From assembly GCA_022605955.1 (NCBI GenBank), contig JAKCOZ010000002.1, positions 71,280,783 to 71,344,782 on the forward strand: a DNA stretch of 64,000 nt, given 5' to 3'. The notes beneath the pieces are model-generated. The model saw only the letters and a program-made list of their open reading frames with translations. It did no database searches and was not told where the DNA came from. Below, piece by piece: positions 50,630-63,480 of the stretch. The position numbers were made by a program, and so were the translations under genes. Source of the stretch: Rallus limicola (taxonomy: Eukaryota > Chordata > Aves > Gruiformes > Rallidae). Numbering within the stretch: the first letter of the stretch is position 1; each line of letters opens with the position of its first letter.

Positions 50630-53600
50630 TGGAAATGGAATAAAGTCAACCACAGGACTGCTCTTGGGACTGCAGTAAGGATGCTTTTTAATGCTGTATA
50701 TGCTCCTGCAATGTCCCTAAGTAATATGTAAAGTTTTAGGGAATATAAGAGTTTATTTGAAACTCCTAAAGATGATGGGAGTTTTTGTATTGGCTTAACT
50801 GCACACACTTTCAGTGACTTAATGATAGTGAGTGTGAAGTAATAGAAGACTATGAACGAGTCTGTCTTAAAATGAGTCTGAAGTACATGTGTAGTCATTA
50901 TTTCACTCCCATCCATCCTGGGCACTCTGCAGTGAGTAGCCTTCTGTTTCAGGGGGACTTCTTGGAGAATGGGATGTTTAAATTGTAGAAGGATGGCAGC
51001 AGTTCTCTGCAAGTTGCTACCAGATAACATGTCTGCATAATTTCCAGGCTGCTATGTGAAGGAGATTAAAGCTTTGCAGAAACTACAGGGAAGTTTACTG
51101 CTAACTTCAGAAGGGTCAGAAGTTTCTACTCCATTCTTTAACTTTTATAACAGCTATTTAGTTTATCAGTGATCTTGATGAAACTAATGACAGACCAGAA
51201 TTCTAACAACTGTGTAATGCAATGTGTTGCATTAATATTGCTCTTTTCTTTCCTCCTTATGAGGGAAAATGATTAAATCAATCATTTTTAAATCACTGTA
51301 GCTATGGAGTCACCACAGTTAACTCCAAGGTTGAATGCTATAGACTTGAAGTGGCTTGTTAGGAAAAAAAGAAAAAACCACCACACCAATCTCTTAAGAG
51401 AGTCTAATGCATTACACTGTAACCAAGTCCAACTACATGTACTTTTATGGGATAATTTCAACAATAGGTACCATCTGCTTAATGTGTTCATAAAACCAAA
51501 TATTAATTTCCTGGTAAACCAGAAAGTATTATTATTATTGCAATAATTTTTGCGTAAGATAAATGTCTCAGTGGCTCAGAAGGTTAAAGTTTAGAATAAG
51601 AGCTGGCATTTACTTTTCTCTGCAATTTGGCTAAAATTAAATTGCCTGATCATGAATCCAAGTCATATTTTATCTTTCATTAAAATAGAAAAGACCTGGA
51701 AACAATCTGTAGACCACCAGGATGCCTGAAAGTTATTTTCCAGTTATAAAAATAAACTAGCCATGAATTTATTCACCATCTGTCAGTCTTTCCTTCCTAC
51801 CAAGGAGCTGAATTTTCAGACAGGTTACTTGCAGTGGTAAGGAACAGCTGTAGGAAGCCTCTGTACCAAGATCTCTCCAATGATCTCAGGACACTGAGTG
51901 GCTTTTGGAAATTTGCAGGAGTTCAGTTACAGTATCTGGGGAGGGATTTAACATTTTCAGGTTTCTCAAGAACACACGTATTTCTACAGAGTCTGAACCT
52001 CACTCAAAGGGAATGGAAATGAGCAGAGAGACCTTTCCTTGCTAATTGTCCTCTGCATCAGAATCTGAGTGCAGGGTGTACAGGTGAAGCAAGAGACAGT
52101 GTTAATCTTATCAAGGTAATGCTTGGTGGCAGGAAGAACGTGCCTTTGCCATCACAACCTTTGGGGACCTTCTGACTGTGTCTCTCTTACTAGTGGTGTG
52201 CTATTCTCTTTGAGAAAGAGCAGCAGAAGGGGATTTTTAATCCATGAATGAAGTGACGATGAGTGTTTGCAGGCGGGTGGGCTGTGTCACACACATGTAC
52301 GAAGAGGCTCAGATTTACCAGCAGGTTCTCTCTCACTCCCTTCAGGACCCATGAGTAACAAGATTAAGGTCACCTCTACTGCAGAGAGGGATGTAATCAA
52401 CCTGTTTGTATTCTGAGGTTCTTTTTCTCTTAGAATTATCGTAAAGATGTGTCAGTGTTAATGCACTCAAAGAACACAGGGGTAACTGCATTTGAAAAAG
52501 CCCAAATCTTATTTTGACTGACTGGGATTGACGCAGAGAGCTCATTCAGAAGTGGCTTCTCCTCTCAAGAGCGAAACAAGCAAAGAGAAAGCTGAAAGGC
52601 ACAGCAGAAGGAGCGTCCCTACCTGTATCCCATAATGGATTTGACTTCAACATAATAACAAATTAACGAGCCAAAAGACTTTGAGACCAAAACTATCTGA
52701 CCTTGAGCTGTAAGAACGGCGGGTCGGATCTCCTTGGAAACCATTAGAAGCGTAAATGGAAAGCCTATTCCCGTATCGCACACTTAGGGAACAAACTGGA
52801 GAAGATTGCTTTACAGAATGAATGAAGTGCAGGAGCAGTTAAGGAATTATTTGAACAGTATTTTCAGCTTGAAGATAAATGATTTTTTGTATATGTCTTT
52901 CATCTCGGTTCTTTTATTTGAACAAAAGCAGCTTAAAATTACCATGACATATTCAGGAAACTACTGGCAGACTTCAGGACTCGCTGCACTGGAATATGGA
53001 AGGTATAAAGGAGACGTGAAGTATGAAGCCGTGATGTCTGTCAGACTTACAGAAAGACTGGGCCGTGCACCAGATTTATGAAACAATGCAAATAACTTCC
53101 TTACAATGAAATTGGAAGGATATGTCAGATTTCTAAACTTTGTAAGTATGCTTTTTTCCAAAGCCTTGCAGCACAAGTCTGTCCGTTCCACAGCTTCAAG
53201 TACTATACAGTTGAAAATATCTATGAGAAAAGGCTACACAGCTGGCAGACACTATATTCTCATAGAGTTCATTTGTGCTACTGTTACTTACGGCTCTGCT
53301 ATGCAAGTTGTCCTGGTAGTAGCAGAGGACTCCTGCAAGTATGTGGACATAAAGGCTGAAGAACTGGATGACTGAGATTTTATAAAAATCTAAGGAGACA
53401 AGTCATTATTAGTGCATAGGAACTACATCTCTGTTCTTCAGTCCCCTTAGTATTGCTGCTTGGCATGGAAATTCTGACCCTATTAACACTGCCTGAGCCT
53501 GAGGTTTATTTTTGGAAGCTTTTAAAAAACAGCTGGGAGTATCTTTCACTTTTAGTCATATACTGTGGCTTTTTTTTCATGTCTTAAAGTTGAAAAAAAA

Positions 53601-55310
53601 AAAACCCAGGGCTCTCTTTGGCCTTATTTGACTTCCATATTAAAACATCAGTGTTCCTAATCTCTTTTTGTGGGAGCTAAAAATGGCCGGGTGGTACCTT
53701 TCCTTAAAAGAAAATTCAGAAACCTTAGTTCATATCCTAATTCCTTACTTTTTTCAATTTGCAATTTTGCAGGCTTCACTGGAAAATTGGGAATGTACCC
53801 TCAGCCTCACAGTGTGTGCAGTATTTTGTGACAAATATGGTGCCATGTCTGCCTTATTGCTGAGTCAGGTGTTCTTATTGTGTAAGGCTCTGAGTGAGGC
53901 AAGGCTGCCTGAATTTCTGAGTATTTTACTACAGAAATCCACATTAAAATGCAGCTATTATCTACTAATGCAGTAGATCTTTGCTGCTTCCCCTTTATTT
54001 CAGGAAAGAAATAAATCACTATGTTACAACAGGACCTTTCTTCCTGGAGTCTTGCACTCACAATTCAGGTGCATCCTTTCAAACTTCACACATACTTGTG
54101 TCTCCTGTGGTTTTTTTGGGGTTTTTTTTTGTTTGTGTGTGTGTGTGTGTGTGTTGGTTTGGTTTTGGTTTTCTTTTAATGTTTTTATGTTTATAGAAAA
54201 AAGTTAGCTCAGTTCATGTCTTGTGGTAGACATGGCCATTGGGATTCTGTATCTTCTCAGTTCCCATTCCAGTTCCCTTCTTTCTGGACTGCTGCTACTA
54301 CACTGCTATGGATGACCAGACTACTGCACAAACAAGTCTTTCTTAAAGTATTAAAAAAATAAACTTTTCTCTTTTTAATAAAAATGAAAAAAAAAAATGC
54401 TGCAGGCAAGACTAGTCTCAAAGTATCAGCTGTGCTAATCCTCCCAATTTGAAGAACCCTTAGATTTATCATCTGATTGTATGAAGCATACTCATTAATA
54501 ATTCATATTTTTTCTTGGATATACTTTTCACTACACTACTAAATGGGAATTTTTCTTGGTAAAAAGAAATAAATAGAACACCATGTTCTCAAAAGAGCAA
54601 AGAGTTCCTGGAGCCAGCTTGCTGGGAAGCAGCTGAACAGTAGCCAAAATTAATTTGTTCTTTTGATCTTGATACTCTGAAATTCCCTGCCACTCGAGAT
54701 TGCTTTGGTGATATTTCTTATCTTTTAACACACCTATGAGAACTTCAGATGGCATTTTCAGAGGTGATAAAAGAAATGAACTTTTCAAACCTCACTAATT
54801 TGTAATAGGAGTTATGGGAATCCAAGGAGGTGGGGTTTTTTTTATGAAAACTGCCTAGATTGACTTCAGCCTCTTGAATTGTTTAATTTTTTTTGCCAAT
54901 AAATGAATAGGGAAAGTGATTCCAATGTGATTCCAATGAATTTTGTCAAAATGAGACATACGTCCTTTGGCTTCAGAATTCACCATCTAAAATAATCTGA
55001 ATTTATTATTCAGATTTATTATTAGCAGAAAAGAGGGTATATCCAATATCTCCTTTTAAATTTTAACAAATGTTTCAAAGTGTTATATTTTATGAGCTCA
55101 ACCAGAAATGTCCCCAAAACATTTATTTGCACAGCTCAAGGAATGTGTGCTCAAGTCATTTAGACTCACTGCAAGTGTTCCTGGCCAATAATAGCTGCTT
55201 TTATTGGAAACAAGGTACTATGTAAAGAAAACAAAGTTACCGTGTAAGGAATGTTGTTGATTCACCTGAATTTGTTTTTTGGGAAATAAAGAGGAAAGAG
55301 TCCGTGCATA
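50630..55310. other. unique sequence with a CpG-retaining patch
   Basis: The minus frame 50617-51030 overlaps the candidate microexon at 50597-50623 but is otherwise without domain. 52560-53380 has scattered CpGs and two exon look-alikes (see findings). The (GT)10 repeat is at 54135. Confidence 0.6.
54135..54154 (+). repeat. (GT)10 microsatellite
   Basis: Ten uninterrupted GT units lie inside a longer G/T-only tract (about 54110-54175) with runs of T and TTTGG words. Confidence 0.95.
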
Positions 55311-55313
55311 TAC

Positions 55314-55369
55314 CAAAATCTCTATGATGTTGCTGGCAGGATCAAAAGACCAGTGACTGGAAGCCTTGC
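55314..55369 (-). CDS. putative 56-nt exon of the minus-strand gene
   Basis: The acceptor ends TTCATTATCTCAG. The donor, TTTTG|GTATAT, is weaker than consensus. Two frames are closed by TGA and TAG. The remaining frame, with two leading bases, encodes KASSHWSFDPASNIIEIL and ends exactly in phase 0. The hydrophobic spacing at its end (IIEIL) leads into the QIKKLERVL of the next block and could start a coiled coil. The block downstream on the minus strand also begins in phase 0. Confidence 0.36.
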
Positions 55370-56397
55370 CTGAGATAATGAACATGGATGGCAGTGAAAA
55401 CCAGTATGTTAATGTTACCTGCATTACAACCTATAATAGACCTTTTGGCAAAGAAGTAGTAGAATTTATGGGACTGAAAGTGCATGAATCAAGATGGGGC
55501 TGTGATTTACATTTGGAACAATAGCTTAAGGCTCGATCCCCTACAGTTATATAGTTAAATCTAGATTTGGACTTCAGTCACTCTCAAAGATGTAACTTGA
55601 TTTTCAGGAATGCAGAAGACTAGTAGCTGTCAATTAAACCATGTTTTCTTAACTGACTTGGTTTGATACTGTAGTAGTTTATTATTATCAGTGATTTACT
55701 TTTTGTTACATCATTTGTATATGCTCCATGTGCACTTATGTGGAAACAACTGTACTGCACGTAGTTACTGAAAAAAGAGTAAAGGAGGAGAATTTTGGTA
55801 GGACTGCTAAGATGCTGACTGTTTTGATATGAATGAGGAGCAGGATAAGTGTAATGAGAAACGAGCAGCTAGAAACATCCAAACATCAGTCTAGAAATTA
55901 AAAAAATGAATAGGAATGTCAAGAAACTGAACAGAGTTTTTAAAAATTCTTTTGAGTAGCTTTTATTTTTCTTCATGTGATTTCATCCGATTAAAGCAGC
56001 TGAAATCATGACTAGTTGGATTTAATAGCCATGCAGCTAAATGAGAATTCACTGTATAAAGATAGATTTGGGAAAAATTGACATATCAAATTGCAAGACT
56101 GCGCCTGTACCATGCTACTGTTTGCACTTGGTATTTGCACATTTCATTATTTTTATCTTGCAAATATTTTTGTGGAGCAGAACTATGCCACTGCTATGCA
56201 AACATTTTTAAAACTTGAGTTAATTTGCAACTTATGGTTTATTCGTTACTTTAGTGATCCCTGCTATTCTCTAACCTAGTGCTCTAATAATGGCTAATAG
56301 CAGTAGCTTTAGAAGTGCTCCTTTGGTGGCTATTTCTGACTTCCTCTTCTACTTTGTTCCTCAGAAGTTGACTCATTCTGGAGGATTCCTTTTTTAC

Positions 56398-56429
56398 CTG
56401 ACCTCTGATGGACATATTTCCTTGGGATT
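56398..56429 (-). CDS. putative small exon (32 nt) of the minus-strand gene
   Basis: The acceptor ends CTCAACACCTCTAG and the donor is GGTCAG|GTAAAA. All three frames are open, so openness is no evidence here. The frame fixed by its neighbours reads IPRKYVHQRS with one base on each side. The length of 32 nt is exactly what converts the phase left by 60535-60604 into the phase required by 55314-55369, which allows only one frame. That agreement is the main support. Confidence 0.3.
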
Positions 56430-56434
56430 CTAGA

Positions 56435-59400
56435 GGTGTTGAGAGTGTGGATATGTCTTGGTTAACTGTAGCTATCAAGAAGTGAATTAGCAAATAGACA
56501 GTTGGTCATTAGACTCTGCTGTAGTACAGTTGTTAGGTTTTCAGACTCTTTAATAATAAAATCTGACTGCTTGGAAAACAGAAAGAAATAAAAGCAGAGG
56601 GGGCAGTGGCATTCATGTGAATCCTTTGAGTATTTTAATCCTAATATTATACCCATGGAATGAGGAAAATGTTCTCAAATCTAAGCCGTGGAGAGACTTG
56701 ACTTCTTCTAAAGGACCAATCCTGTGGACAGCTGACACACATAGGGTATAAATTCTAGAGTGCCTCTTCTGTTTTCCAGTTCGGATAACAACCTCCTAAC
56801 CCACTGGCAATGCAGAGGAATTGTCAGGTAAGGTTTGTCCATAGAATCAGTGCTCAGATGAAAGCAATGTATATTTCCTTAAAGTTTTGAGTGGGAAACT
56901 TGTTAGATCATGTTGGCCTGCCCTAATTTATTGAAATTGAGTTGGTTTCAGATTCTATTCTCTACCACCTCCTTCAAAATTTGTGTCCATTGTCTGCACC
57001 TTTCTTCCACCCCAGCCACCCTCCACTCCTTCACTTATGGGTGAACTACAATTGGGTGATGTTATAATTTACAGTTTGATTTGACCTCAGCAGCCTTTCT
57101 GATTTGACACTGATAGTCCTAAATCTCCCAAGTAGTCACTTAGATGGAAAATACCATGAAGTGGATGATGGAAAAAAAGGCTGAAGCCTGATCTGCAGTC
57201 CCAGATTTATTCTGAGCCAGATAAGGTACTAGGACTAATTTATGCAAAGAATAATTTTATAGACTTTGTTGAAAAGTGCTTCCCTCAGCAAATGGTGGTG
57301 TAAACTCCATATAAGCAGGTACTTTTGAAGATTCAGCATCGTGGCAAGCCTATAATAATTTTTATTTATTTTTTTCATGGAGCAGTCTGATTTCATGGTT
57401 CACACAGAACTGCGGGTAAAATTCTGTCTGTGGAGTACATTATTACTCACTCAACACTGAGGTCTTTGATGGGTTGTGTTGAGTAGCCGAGTCAGGATGG
57501 GAAAGCACACGACAGAGTATCCTGCTGCAGAAGACAAATTTGTTCATTCAGAAAGGATTGGTCAGCACAGCCATTAAAGAGATTGCACTCCCATAACTGC
57601 CTGGGAAAGGTCTGCTGTTGCTTCATGGCTTTAAGTGTTGTAGAGCAGTGATTTAAGTCAAGGGCATCATAAAGTTTTTACTAAGCGTGTTTTAACGAGC
57701 CACTGTTAGAGGTGAAGTACTTGTTTTGTTGCTCTATTTATACTTTATTGGATCCTGTCCTACTACAAGTAACAAACTGCCAGTTAACTTCTTCAGAGGA
57801 AGAAAGAGTTAGTTTTCTTGTTTGTTTCTTCTCATCATTGTTTTTTCTTTGGCCTCCCTGCTCAGTCATTTGGCCTGAGATCAAGAAATGCATGTGTGGA
57901 AGACATTGTTCAAACTGGGCCTTTCAGAAGAGTGGCATAAGGAGGAAATACAGTCCTGGCTTCAACTTACACACTGAACGTAGTAGTTACAATCCAAAGT
58001 ATTCACCGATGGCACTAGTTGATTGCAATCTCCATATATCTTCCTTCTGCTGTGAGACACTTTCAGCCTTGCCAAAATCAGTATCCTTTGTGTTTCTTGT
58101 GTCACTGTACTGTTCCCTGTTAAACTTCCATGAGAAACTGATGGAAATGCTACTTTTCCAGTCTTTTTTTTTTTTTAATTATATTTAGTATTGCCAAGGT
58201 GGAGCAGAAAGATTTCCATGGAAGTTGTGATTCAGTTGTGCAATTTGAAAGAGGAAATCAACCAAATAATTTGGACAGTAAGACAATGAGAAATTATTGA
58301 GACACTGCAGGTAATTTAATTAAAAATAGGATTTTTTATGAGAAATGTTAATGTGTGCTACCTCAGCTAACCTGACAATAAAGGTTTTGCAAGCTACGAT
58401 GACATCTGGCACAAGATCACGTGTAGGAATTATGCAGAGGCAATAAAAGGCACTTAATTAGCATTGCAAATAGTATTCCAACATTTATGAGATGTCTGCA
58501 AATTTGCATACAGATACGTAATTACATAATTTGCAGCTGCTGTGTTTGTTCCACAAGACCTTGCCACTTTATTAGTAGAATATGTAAATCAGGAATTAAT
58601 CCCTTTTATCATCTTACTTTCTTAGTAGTCAGTAAATATGTGGCAAATCATGGGAACTTGTTACAGCCCTCTTAGGTGGACTTCCTCAGGGTGCCTTGGA
58701 AGGGTATGGGAACAAAACTCTATCCCTGGCTTACTTAGCTCTAATGGTCTTTTAAGACGTTTGTAAATGCATCTCATTTATTACCAGTTTTTTACTCCTC
58801 ATTCATCTCTGAAACCTTAGTTTGCAGGGTTATGCTGCCAATGTCTTTTGATTTATTCTCTTCCAGCTTTATAGAGATTTAAGTTAATATTTGTTCTCGT
58901 TAATACCTTTCTGATAAGGGTAGTTATCTTGTGTTATAAGTAAACAGAGAAGGCTGGAAGGGAAGGATATCTGACCAAACGAGTTCTACATAGGTAAATT
59001 CAAGGTGAAGCTGGGCAACTTAGATGTCTAAAAAGCAAAACTCACCAAATGATTAGCTAGAAAAAATACTGCTCAATATAACTTCTTATAAATCCCTATA
59101 ATATTTCTTCACCTGGATAAGCTTTGACAATTTTCACTTATGGACCAACAGCCAAAGACATGAAAAATGTTTATCTAAAGCAGTTTTCTTAAAATACATT
59201 CAAATATAGACTTTTATTGTGTTGGCTATTTTAATGCTTTTGGTAGCACTTGCATTTGGCTCAGAGGAGGTTTGCAGAGATACAGGCAATTAACCAATGG
59301 TAGTTCTGGCTACGGATTTTGAACTCTGTTAAGCCAACTGAACAAAGAATAGAGACGTTGTTGTTCATTGTTTTTATTTTTTAATGTGTTTTTACTTTTG

Positions 59401-60530
59401 TGTGTTTTGAAAGTGCTTTCTCTATAATCATGCTGTTGTCCCTTCCTCATAACGGAAACTTTCCCTAATGCGCGAAGTCCTGTAAAGAAAAAAATTCAAA
59501 GCAACAAGGGAGTTCAGAGCAGAAGGGAGGAAAAACAACTCAGGAAATGGTGATTGTGCCCTCCTCCTGGAGAACTTTGCTGTATCCAAGTTTAATTTGT
59601 GTTTGGAAGTTAATTGCATTGTGTCCTGCCAGTTCCTTTAACACTTCCAATTGATGAAAGTGGTTTACAATAATACAGCCTAACATATATTTTTGTTTAT
59701 TGACTAAGCAGTGCTCTCTCATGATTTCTTTCTTGTAATCTAAATTACATGTGCTAATTGATGACCTGTTTATAAAATAAGTAGAACTAACTGTGAATGT
59801 ATCTTTAAGAGTTTTGTTGTTTTTTTCTGAGCATGATAATGGGAATTGCAAATGAAATCCCTTCTGCCCAGAGTGATCTGCCTTACAGGCGTTGCCAGCA
59901 ATGTTCTTTATGAAGGGAAGGAAGTTGTAGCAACAGAAAGAATAAAATAATGAACGTGCATCAATGCACAAGGCAAAGAAAGGGGCCACAGACATATCTT
60001 TCCCTTTAAACTGCGTGGGTGAGCACAAGGACAAATGTTGTTCTCTCTGCTGACTGCTCCAGCAGCGTGTTGCTGCTGGTAAGGGCTCTATTGAAAACAG
60101 AAAAAAGGAAAACAAGATCTTGCTTCATGTTGTTGTAGCTAGACTTGGTTTCCCTCAGGTGATCTTCACTTTTTAGAGGGGAGTTGGTAAAAGAGAGGGT
60201 GAGCTGGCACTGAAAGTGCAGATGGTTCTGAGCTTTCTTTGCGCCTCTCACTCCAGAATGGGGAGTTGCAGGGAACTCAGATTTAGACACAGAAATCCTC
60301 ATGCCTGGTGCAGCCTAAATAGTCTTGTCTTTCTACTAGCCAGATGTAGATGGAGAAAATGTCATAGCTCACTGTCTATTTGGCTTCTGAGCACAAGCTG
60401 CTAAGGCTGCATGGTGTCCCACTGAACCCCACAATTACCTGTTAGGTCTTCAGTAATTTATACATTGCCAGATGAAGCTGAAACTTTGGCATTGTCACCT
60501 CTTCTGTCCTGCTTCATCCATTACCCTTTC
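56435..60530. other. unique AT-rich sequence, inferred intron
   Basis: The two long frames (57712-58188 + and 59540-60115 -) have no domain, biased composition or flanking splice sites that fit. The enhancer-like block at 58380-58640 is listed separately. Confidence 0.6.
58380..58640. promoter_or_regulatory. candidate enhancer-like conserved element
   Basis: In about 90 bp it has TTAATTAGC (58454-58462), the octamer ATTTGCAT (58502-58509), the palindrome GTAATTAC (58518-58525) and an E-box CAGCTG (58534-58539). Such clustering of homeodomain, POU and bHLH sites is typical of developmental enhancers. Function is inferred from motifs only. Confidence 0.33.
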
Positions 60531-60534
60531 TTAC

Positions 60535-60604
60535 CTGCCTGGGGCTCTGCTCCTATTTGTGTATAATCCACATGCTGAGTATTGAATCATGTGTAAACTG
60601 TCTT
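60535..60604 (-). CDS. putative 70-nt exon with near-consensus splice sites
   Basis: On the minus strand the acceptor is a clean pyrimidine run ending CTTTCTTCTGGCAG, and the donor is AGGCAG|GTAAGA. Of the three frames, two contain stops. The open one, with two leading and two trailing bases, encodes 22 residues beginning DSLHMIQYSACGLY and ending RSRAPG. The combination of two strong sites and a single open frame makes this one of the better exons in the model. The trailing AG plus the first base of 56398-56429 gives an arginine codon. No known domain is recognised. Confidence 0.48.
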
Positions 60605-60609
60605 CTGCC

Positions 60610-61735
60610 AGAAGAAAGGTGGGAACCAGTGCTCTGGCATCAAGAGAGGGTGGTTGTGCAGAATTGCAGAGTTCAGCAGTGCTGTGGACTTGCAGCCTGC
60701 TGTGCGGGGCTGAGGATGGAGCCAGGTCCCCAAGCCACTGTCTTGGTACAAAGAAAAGCCCAGAAACATTCTTCAATCAATTTGTGTGGTGGCGAGACTT
60801 TCCCTTTTTTCATGTGAGGTACGAATCTTCCAGCACTTGGATGGATGATGGTGAAGGTTATTTTTTAATCTTTCAATGGTGCTTCCACTTTTGTTTTCTG
60901 GTTCTTGTAGCTACAGCTACTAATAGGTACACCATACACCCACAGAGGACATTCCCTTGAACTAAAGGTCCACAGCAGTTTTTTTCTCCTAATTAAATGG
61001 TCTGTTTCTGAGATGCACAGCAGAGCTCTTTCTTTTTTTAAGAGATATGGGAGTTCCTAGTGGTTTGATCCAGTTTCTGAACTTTTTCATTGCTTGAAAA
61101 GAATTTTTCTGAAGATTACAACTGATTTTTTTTTTTTTTTTGTCAGTGCCATGCCACATCCCAAATCCAGGACAAGCCAATTAGAAACACATGTCTTTTG
61201 TCAGCTGAATAAATCTGGCGCAGCAGAGTGGAAACCTGGAAGCTCAGACTTTTGCAGGCAGCTCTCTGCCTGGAGGAATCGGTGATAATAATGTCCTCTG
61301 CAATGCTGGGGCCAGACAGGAGTCGACTCACAACCTGTGACCATGTGCCTGCATTTCTTAGGGCTTATTTAGAAATTTCATCTTGACAGAGGCCTATCCT
61401 GTTCTGGCCATGGCTTCCCCCCACTTCACCCCCACCCCGGACGTTCCTTTTCTATTAATAGTAAAGGAAATAGTATACACAAAGTCACTTTTTATTGAGC
61501 TGTTGAAAAGAAACTGTAGTTACATATGTTTCTGCAGCAGCTGGCACAGTCCTGCTCTTGTCTGTCATCTCTAGATACTCTTGTTATATGAAACACTGAA
61601 CTCACGTTATGTGAGCCAAAGAAATAATTTCCTTCCTTTCAGTCAGGAATAGATTGTGGAGAAACCCCACTATCAATTTAATTCATCAGCTTCACTGGCT
61701 GTATTTCAAATTTAATAGTTTTCAAATATATTTCT
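60610..61735. other. unique sequence, inferred intron
   Basis: The plus frames at 60557-60960 overlap candidate exon 60535-60604 on the opposite strand and are probably shadows. A T15 run is at 61127-61141. Confidence 0.6.
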
Positions 61736-61739
61736 AATT

Positions 61740-62000
61740 TGCTGCTAAGAAAATGAAAATAAAATTCTCGAGCGCCTTGCCAAAGGCAGCATTCAATACA
61801 AACTAATCTGCACCTCAGGAAGGGATTCAATTTTTTTTTGTCTATAACTGCACATAATTAGTGTGTCTGCAACAAGCATGTAATTTTTATTATCTGTGAA
61901 GAGTTTGGCAGGGGGAATACATCATTACCTGCACATCTAATAATGCATGGTGCTACAATTCATTTTCCAAGATGCCACGCGTACGGAAGGAAAACATTGA
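61740..62000. promoter_or_regulatory. candidate conserved noncoding element
   Basis: It contains CTCGAGCGCC, CATAATTAGTG (about 61853-61863), TAATAATGCATGG and a triple CpG in CACGCGTACGG (61977-61986). CpG retention in AT-rich sequence suggests constraint. No repeat or frame is visible. Confidence 0.3.
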
Positions 62001-62329
62001 CTTTATCACTCTCTTTGTTTTGTGTAGGCACAGCAGAAGCCTAGCAGTCTGAAGCAGATAAAAAACAAGGATGGACAATATGCTGGAAAGACTTTTATGT
62101 AAACAGTGATCAGTAGTGAACAACAAAATACAGTCCCAAAATCCAATGAATAGCTACAGGATTCAAAGAGTCTGGGAATGTCAGACAATGCTCACCATCC
62201 AGCATCCCTGAAAACAGATCTGTAAGTGTTTTTATGTATGTGCTTTTAGAATAACATAACTAAATTGCAGAAGACTGGGAGATGAGTAAACATACCATTG
62301 CTCTTTACTGTTGGCCTTTGGGTCAACAT

Positions 62330-62826
62330 CACAGAATCACAGAATCACAGGGTTGGAAAAGACCTTTAAGATCATCAAGTCCAACCGTTTCCATCCTGTG
62401 CTAAACCATATCCCTAAGTACCTGATCTACCCCTTATTTAAACACATCCAGGGAAGGTGACTCAACCCCCTCCCTGGGCAGCCTATTCCAGGCCCTGACA
62501 ACTCTCTCAGTACTTTTTCCTAATATCTAATATCTAATCTGACCCTGCCCTGGCACAGCTTGAGGCCATTTCCCCATGTCCTATCTCCTGTCACCTGGCT
62601 GAAGAGACCATTGCCCACCTCTCTACAACCTCCTTTCAGGTAGTTGTAGGTGGTGATAAGGTCTCCCCTCAGCCTCCTCTTCTCCAGGCCAAACATCCCC
62701 AGCTCCTTCAGCTGCTTCTCGTATGATTTGCCCTCCAGCCCCTTCCTCAGCCTGGTTGCCTTTCTCTGGACTTGCTCAACAACCTCAATGTCCTTCTTAA
62801 GGTGAGGAGACCAGAACATGGTACAG
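62330..62826 (-). mobile_element. CR1 LINE 3' fragment with readable ORF2 C-terminus
   Basis: It begins with three tail octamers (ATCACAGAATCACAGAATCACAGGG). The minus frame 62520-62819 encodes the ORF2 tail: a [17 protein letters not shown] block, [37 protein letters not shown] and RLDIR. The sequence is close to the family norm, which suggests one of the younger copies here. It is inserted between candidate exons 60535-60604 and 63156-63196 in the same strand sense as the proposed gene. Confidence 0.96.
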
Positions 62827-63155
62827 TCTTTTAAAGGTGCAACTTTACTATGAAATATGGTTAGTTATCTTACTCAATTATGGATTTAAATTTGGATGGA
62901 ATAATTTTAGAAGTAGCTCTGTTCACAGATCGACATTGAGAACTGCTAGGATTGGTGTAATTACTTGAAAAGAGGAGCTTTTAAATGAGAGGAAGATATC
63001 AGGTTGAACAGCATGCTGGAAAAGGGTGTGTGAAGAGGACAAAAATGGAGAGGACAAAAGCTCCTTGAGATGTTTTCTGAGAGTAACGAGAAGAATTAGT
63101 CTTGTCATTAGAGAGTGCCTCTCTCTGTAGAGCATGATTCTTTAAAAAGACCTAC

Positions 63156-63196
63156 CTGGCCTTTCAGAGGCACTTCTTGGGACCAGATTTGCTTTT
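63156..63196 (-). CDS. putative small exon (41 nt) of the minus-strand gene
   Basis: The donor is close to consensus (GGCCAG|GTAGGT). The proposed acceptor, ending ACTGCAAG, has only a weak pyrimidine tract, which is the main doubt. With one leading base the frame is open and reads KANLVPRSASERP plus one base. That phase accepts the two bases left by 63481-63516 and hands one base to 60535-60604, making a glutamate codon. A different acceptor, or no exon here, remains possible. Confidence 0.22.
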
Positions 63197-63480
63197 CTTG
63201 CAGTTAGTGAATCATCAGGTCAGTTCTTGAAAGCTTACTCAGACCATGAGGAGCCTCCATATGCAGGCTGCTTTTGAGCATCTGCACGGCCTGGATGGTG
63301 GGTGTGCCAGGAAGGACATTGTCATTATGGCTATTCCTGCATTCCTTTGCATAGGGATCCACACAGAACCACACTTTGAGTTTGCGCCATGTATGTAATT
63401 TCAGCAGGAAAATGCAAATAAAATTGTTCCATTCCTTCTTTCATAAGATAAAAACCAGGGATTTCTGGTACTATTCTTAC

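Noticed and set aside
52806..53375. Two plus frames in the same phase separated by a single TGA at 53079
   Set aside because: It looked like a gene with one stop codon, but there is no recognisable domain, and two 90-codon runs in phase are not rare in a window of this size.
57712..58188. 158-codon plus frame
   Set aside because: Rich in F, S, C and L from T-rich sequence, with low-complexity ends and no recognisable family.
59540..60115. Longest open frame in the window (191 codons, minus)
   Set aside because: Composition is ordinary for AT-rich noncoding sequence, no domain or signal is seen, and no splice sites or promoter fit.
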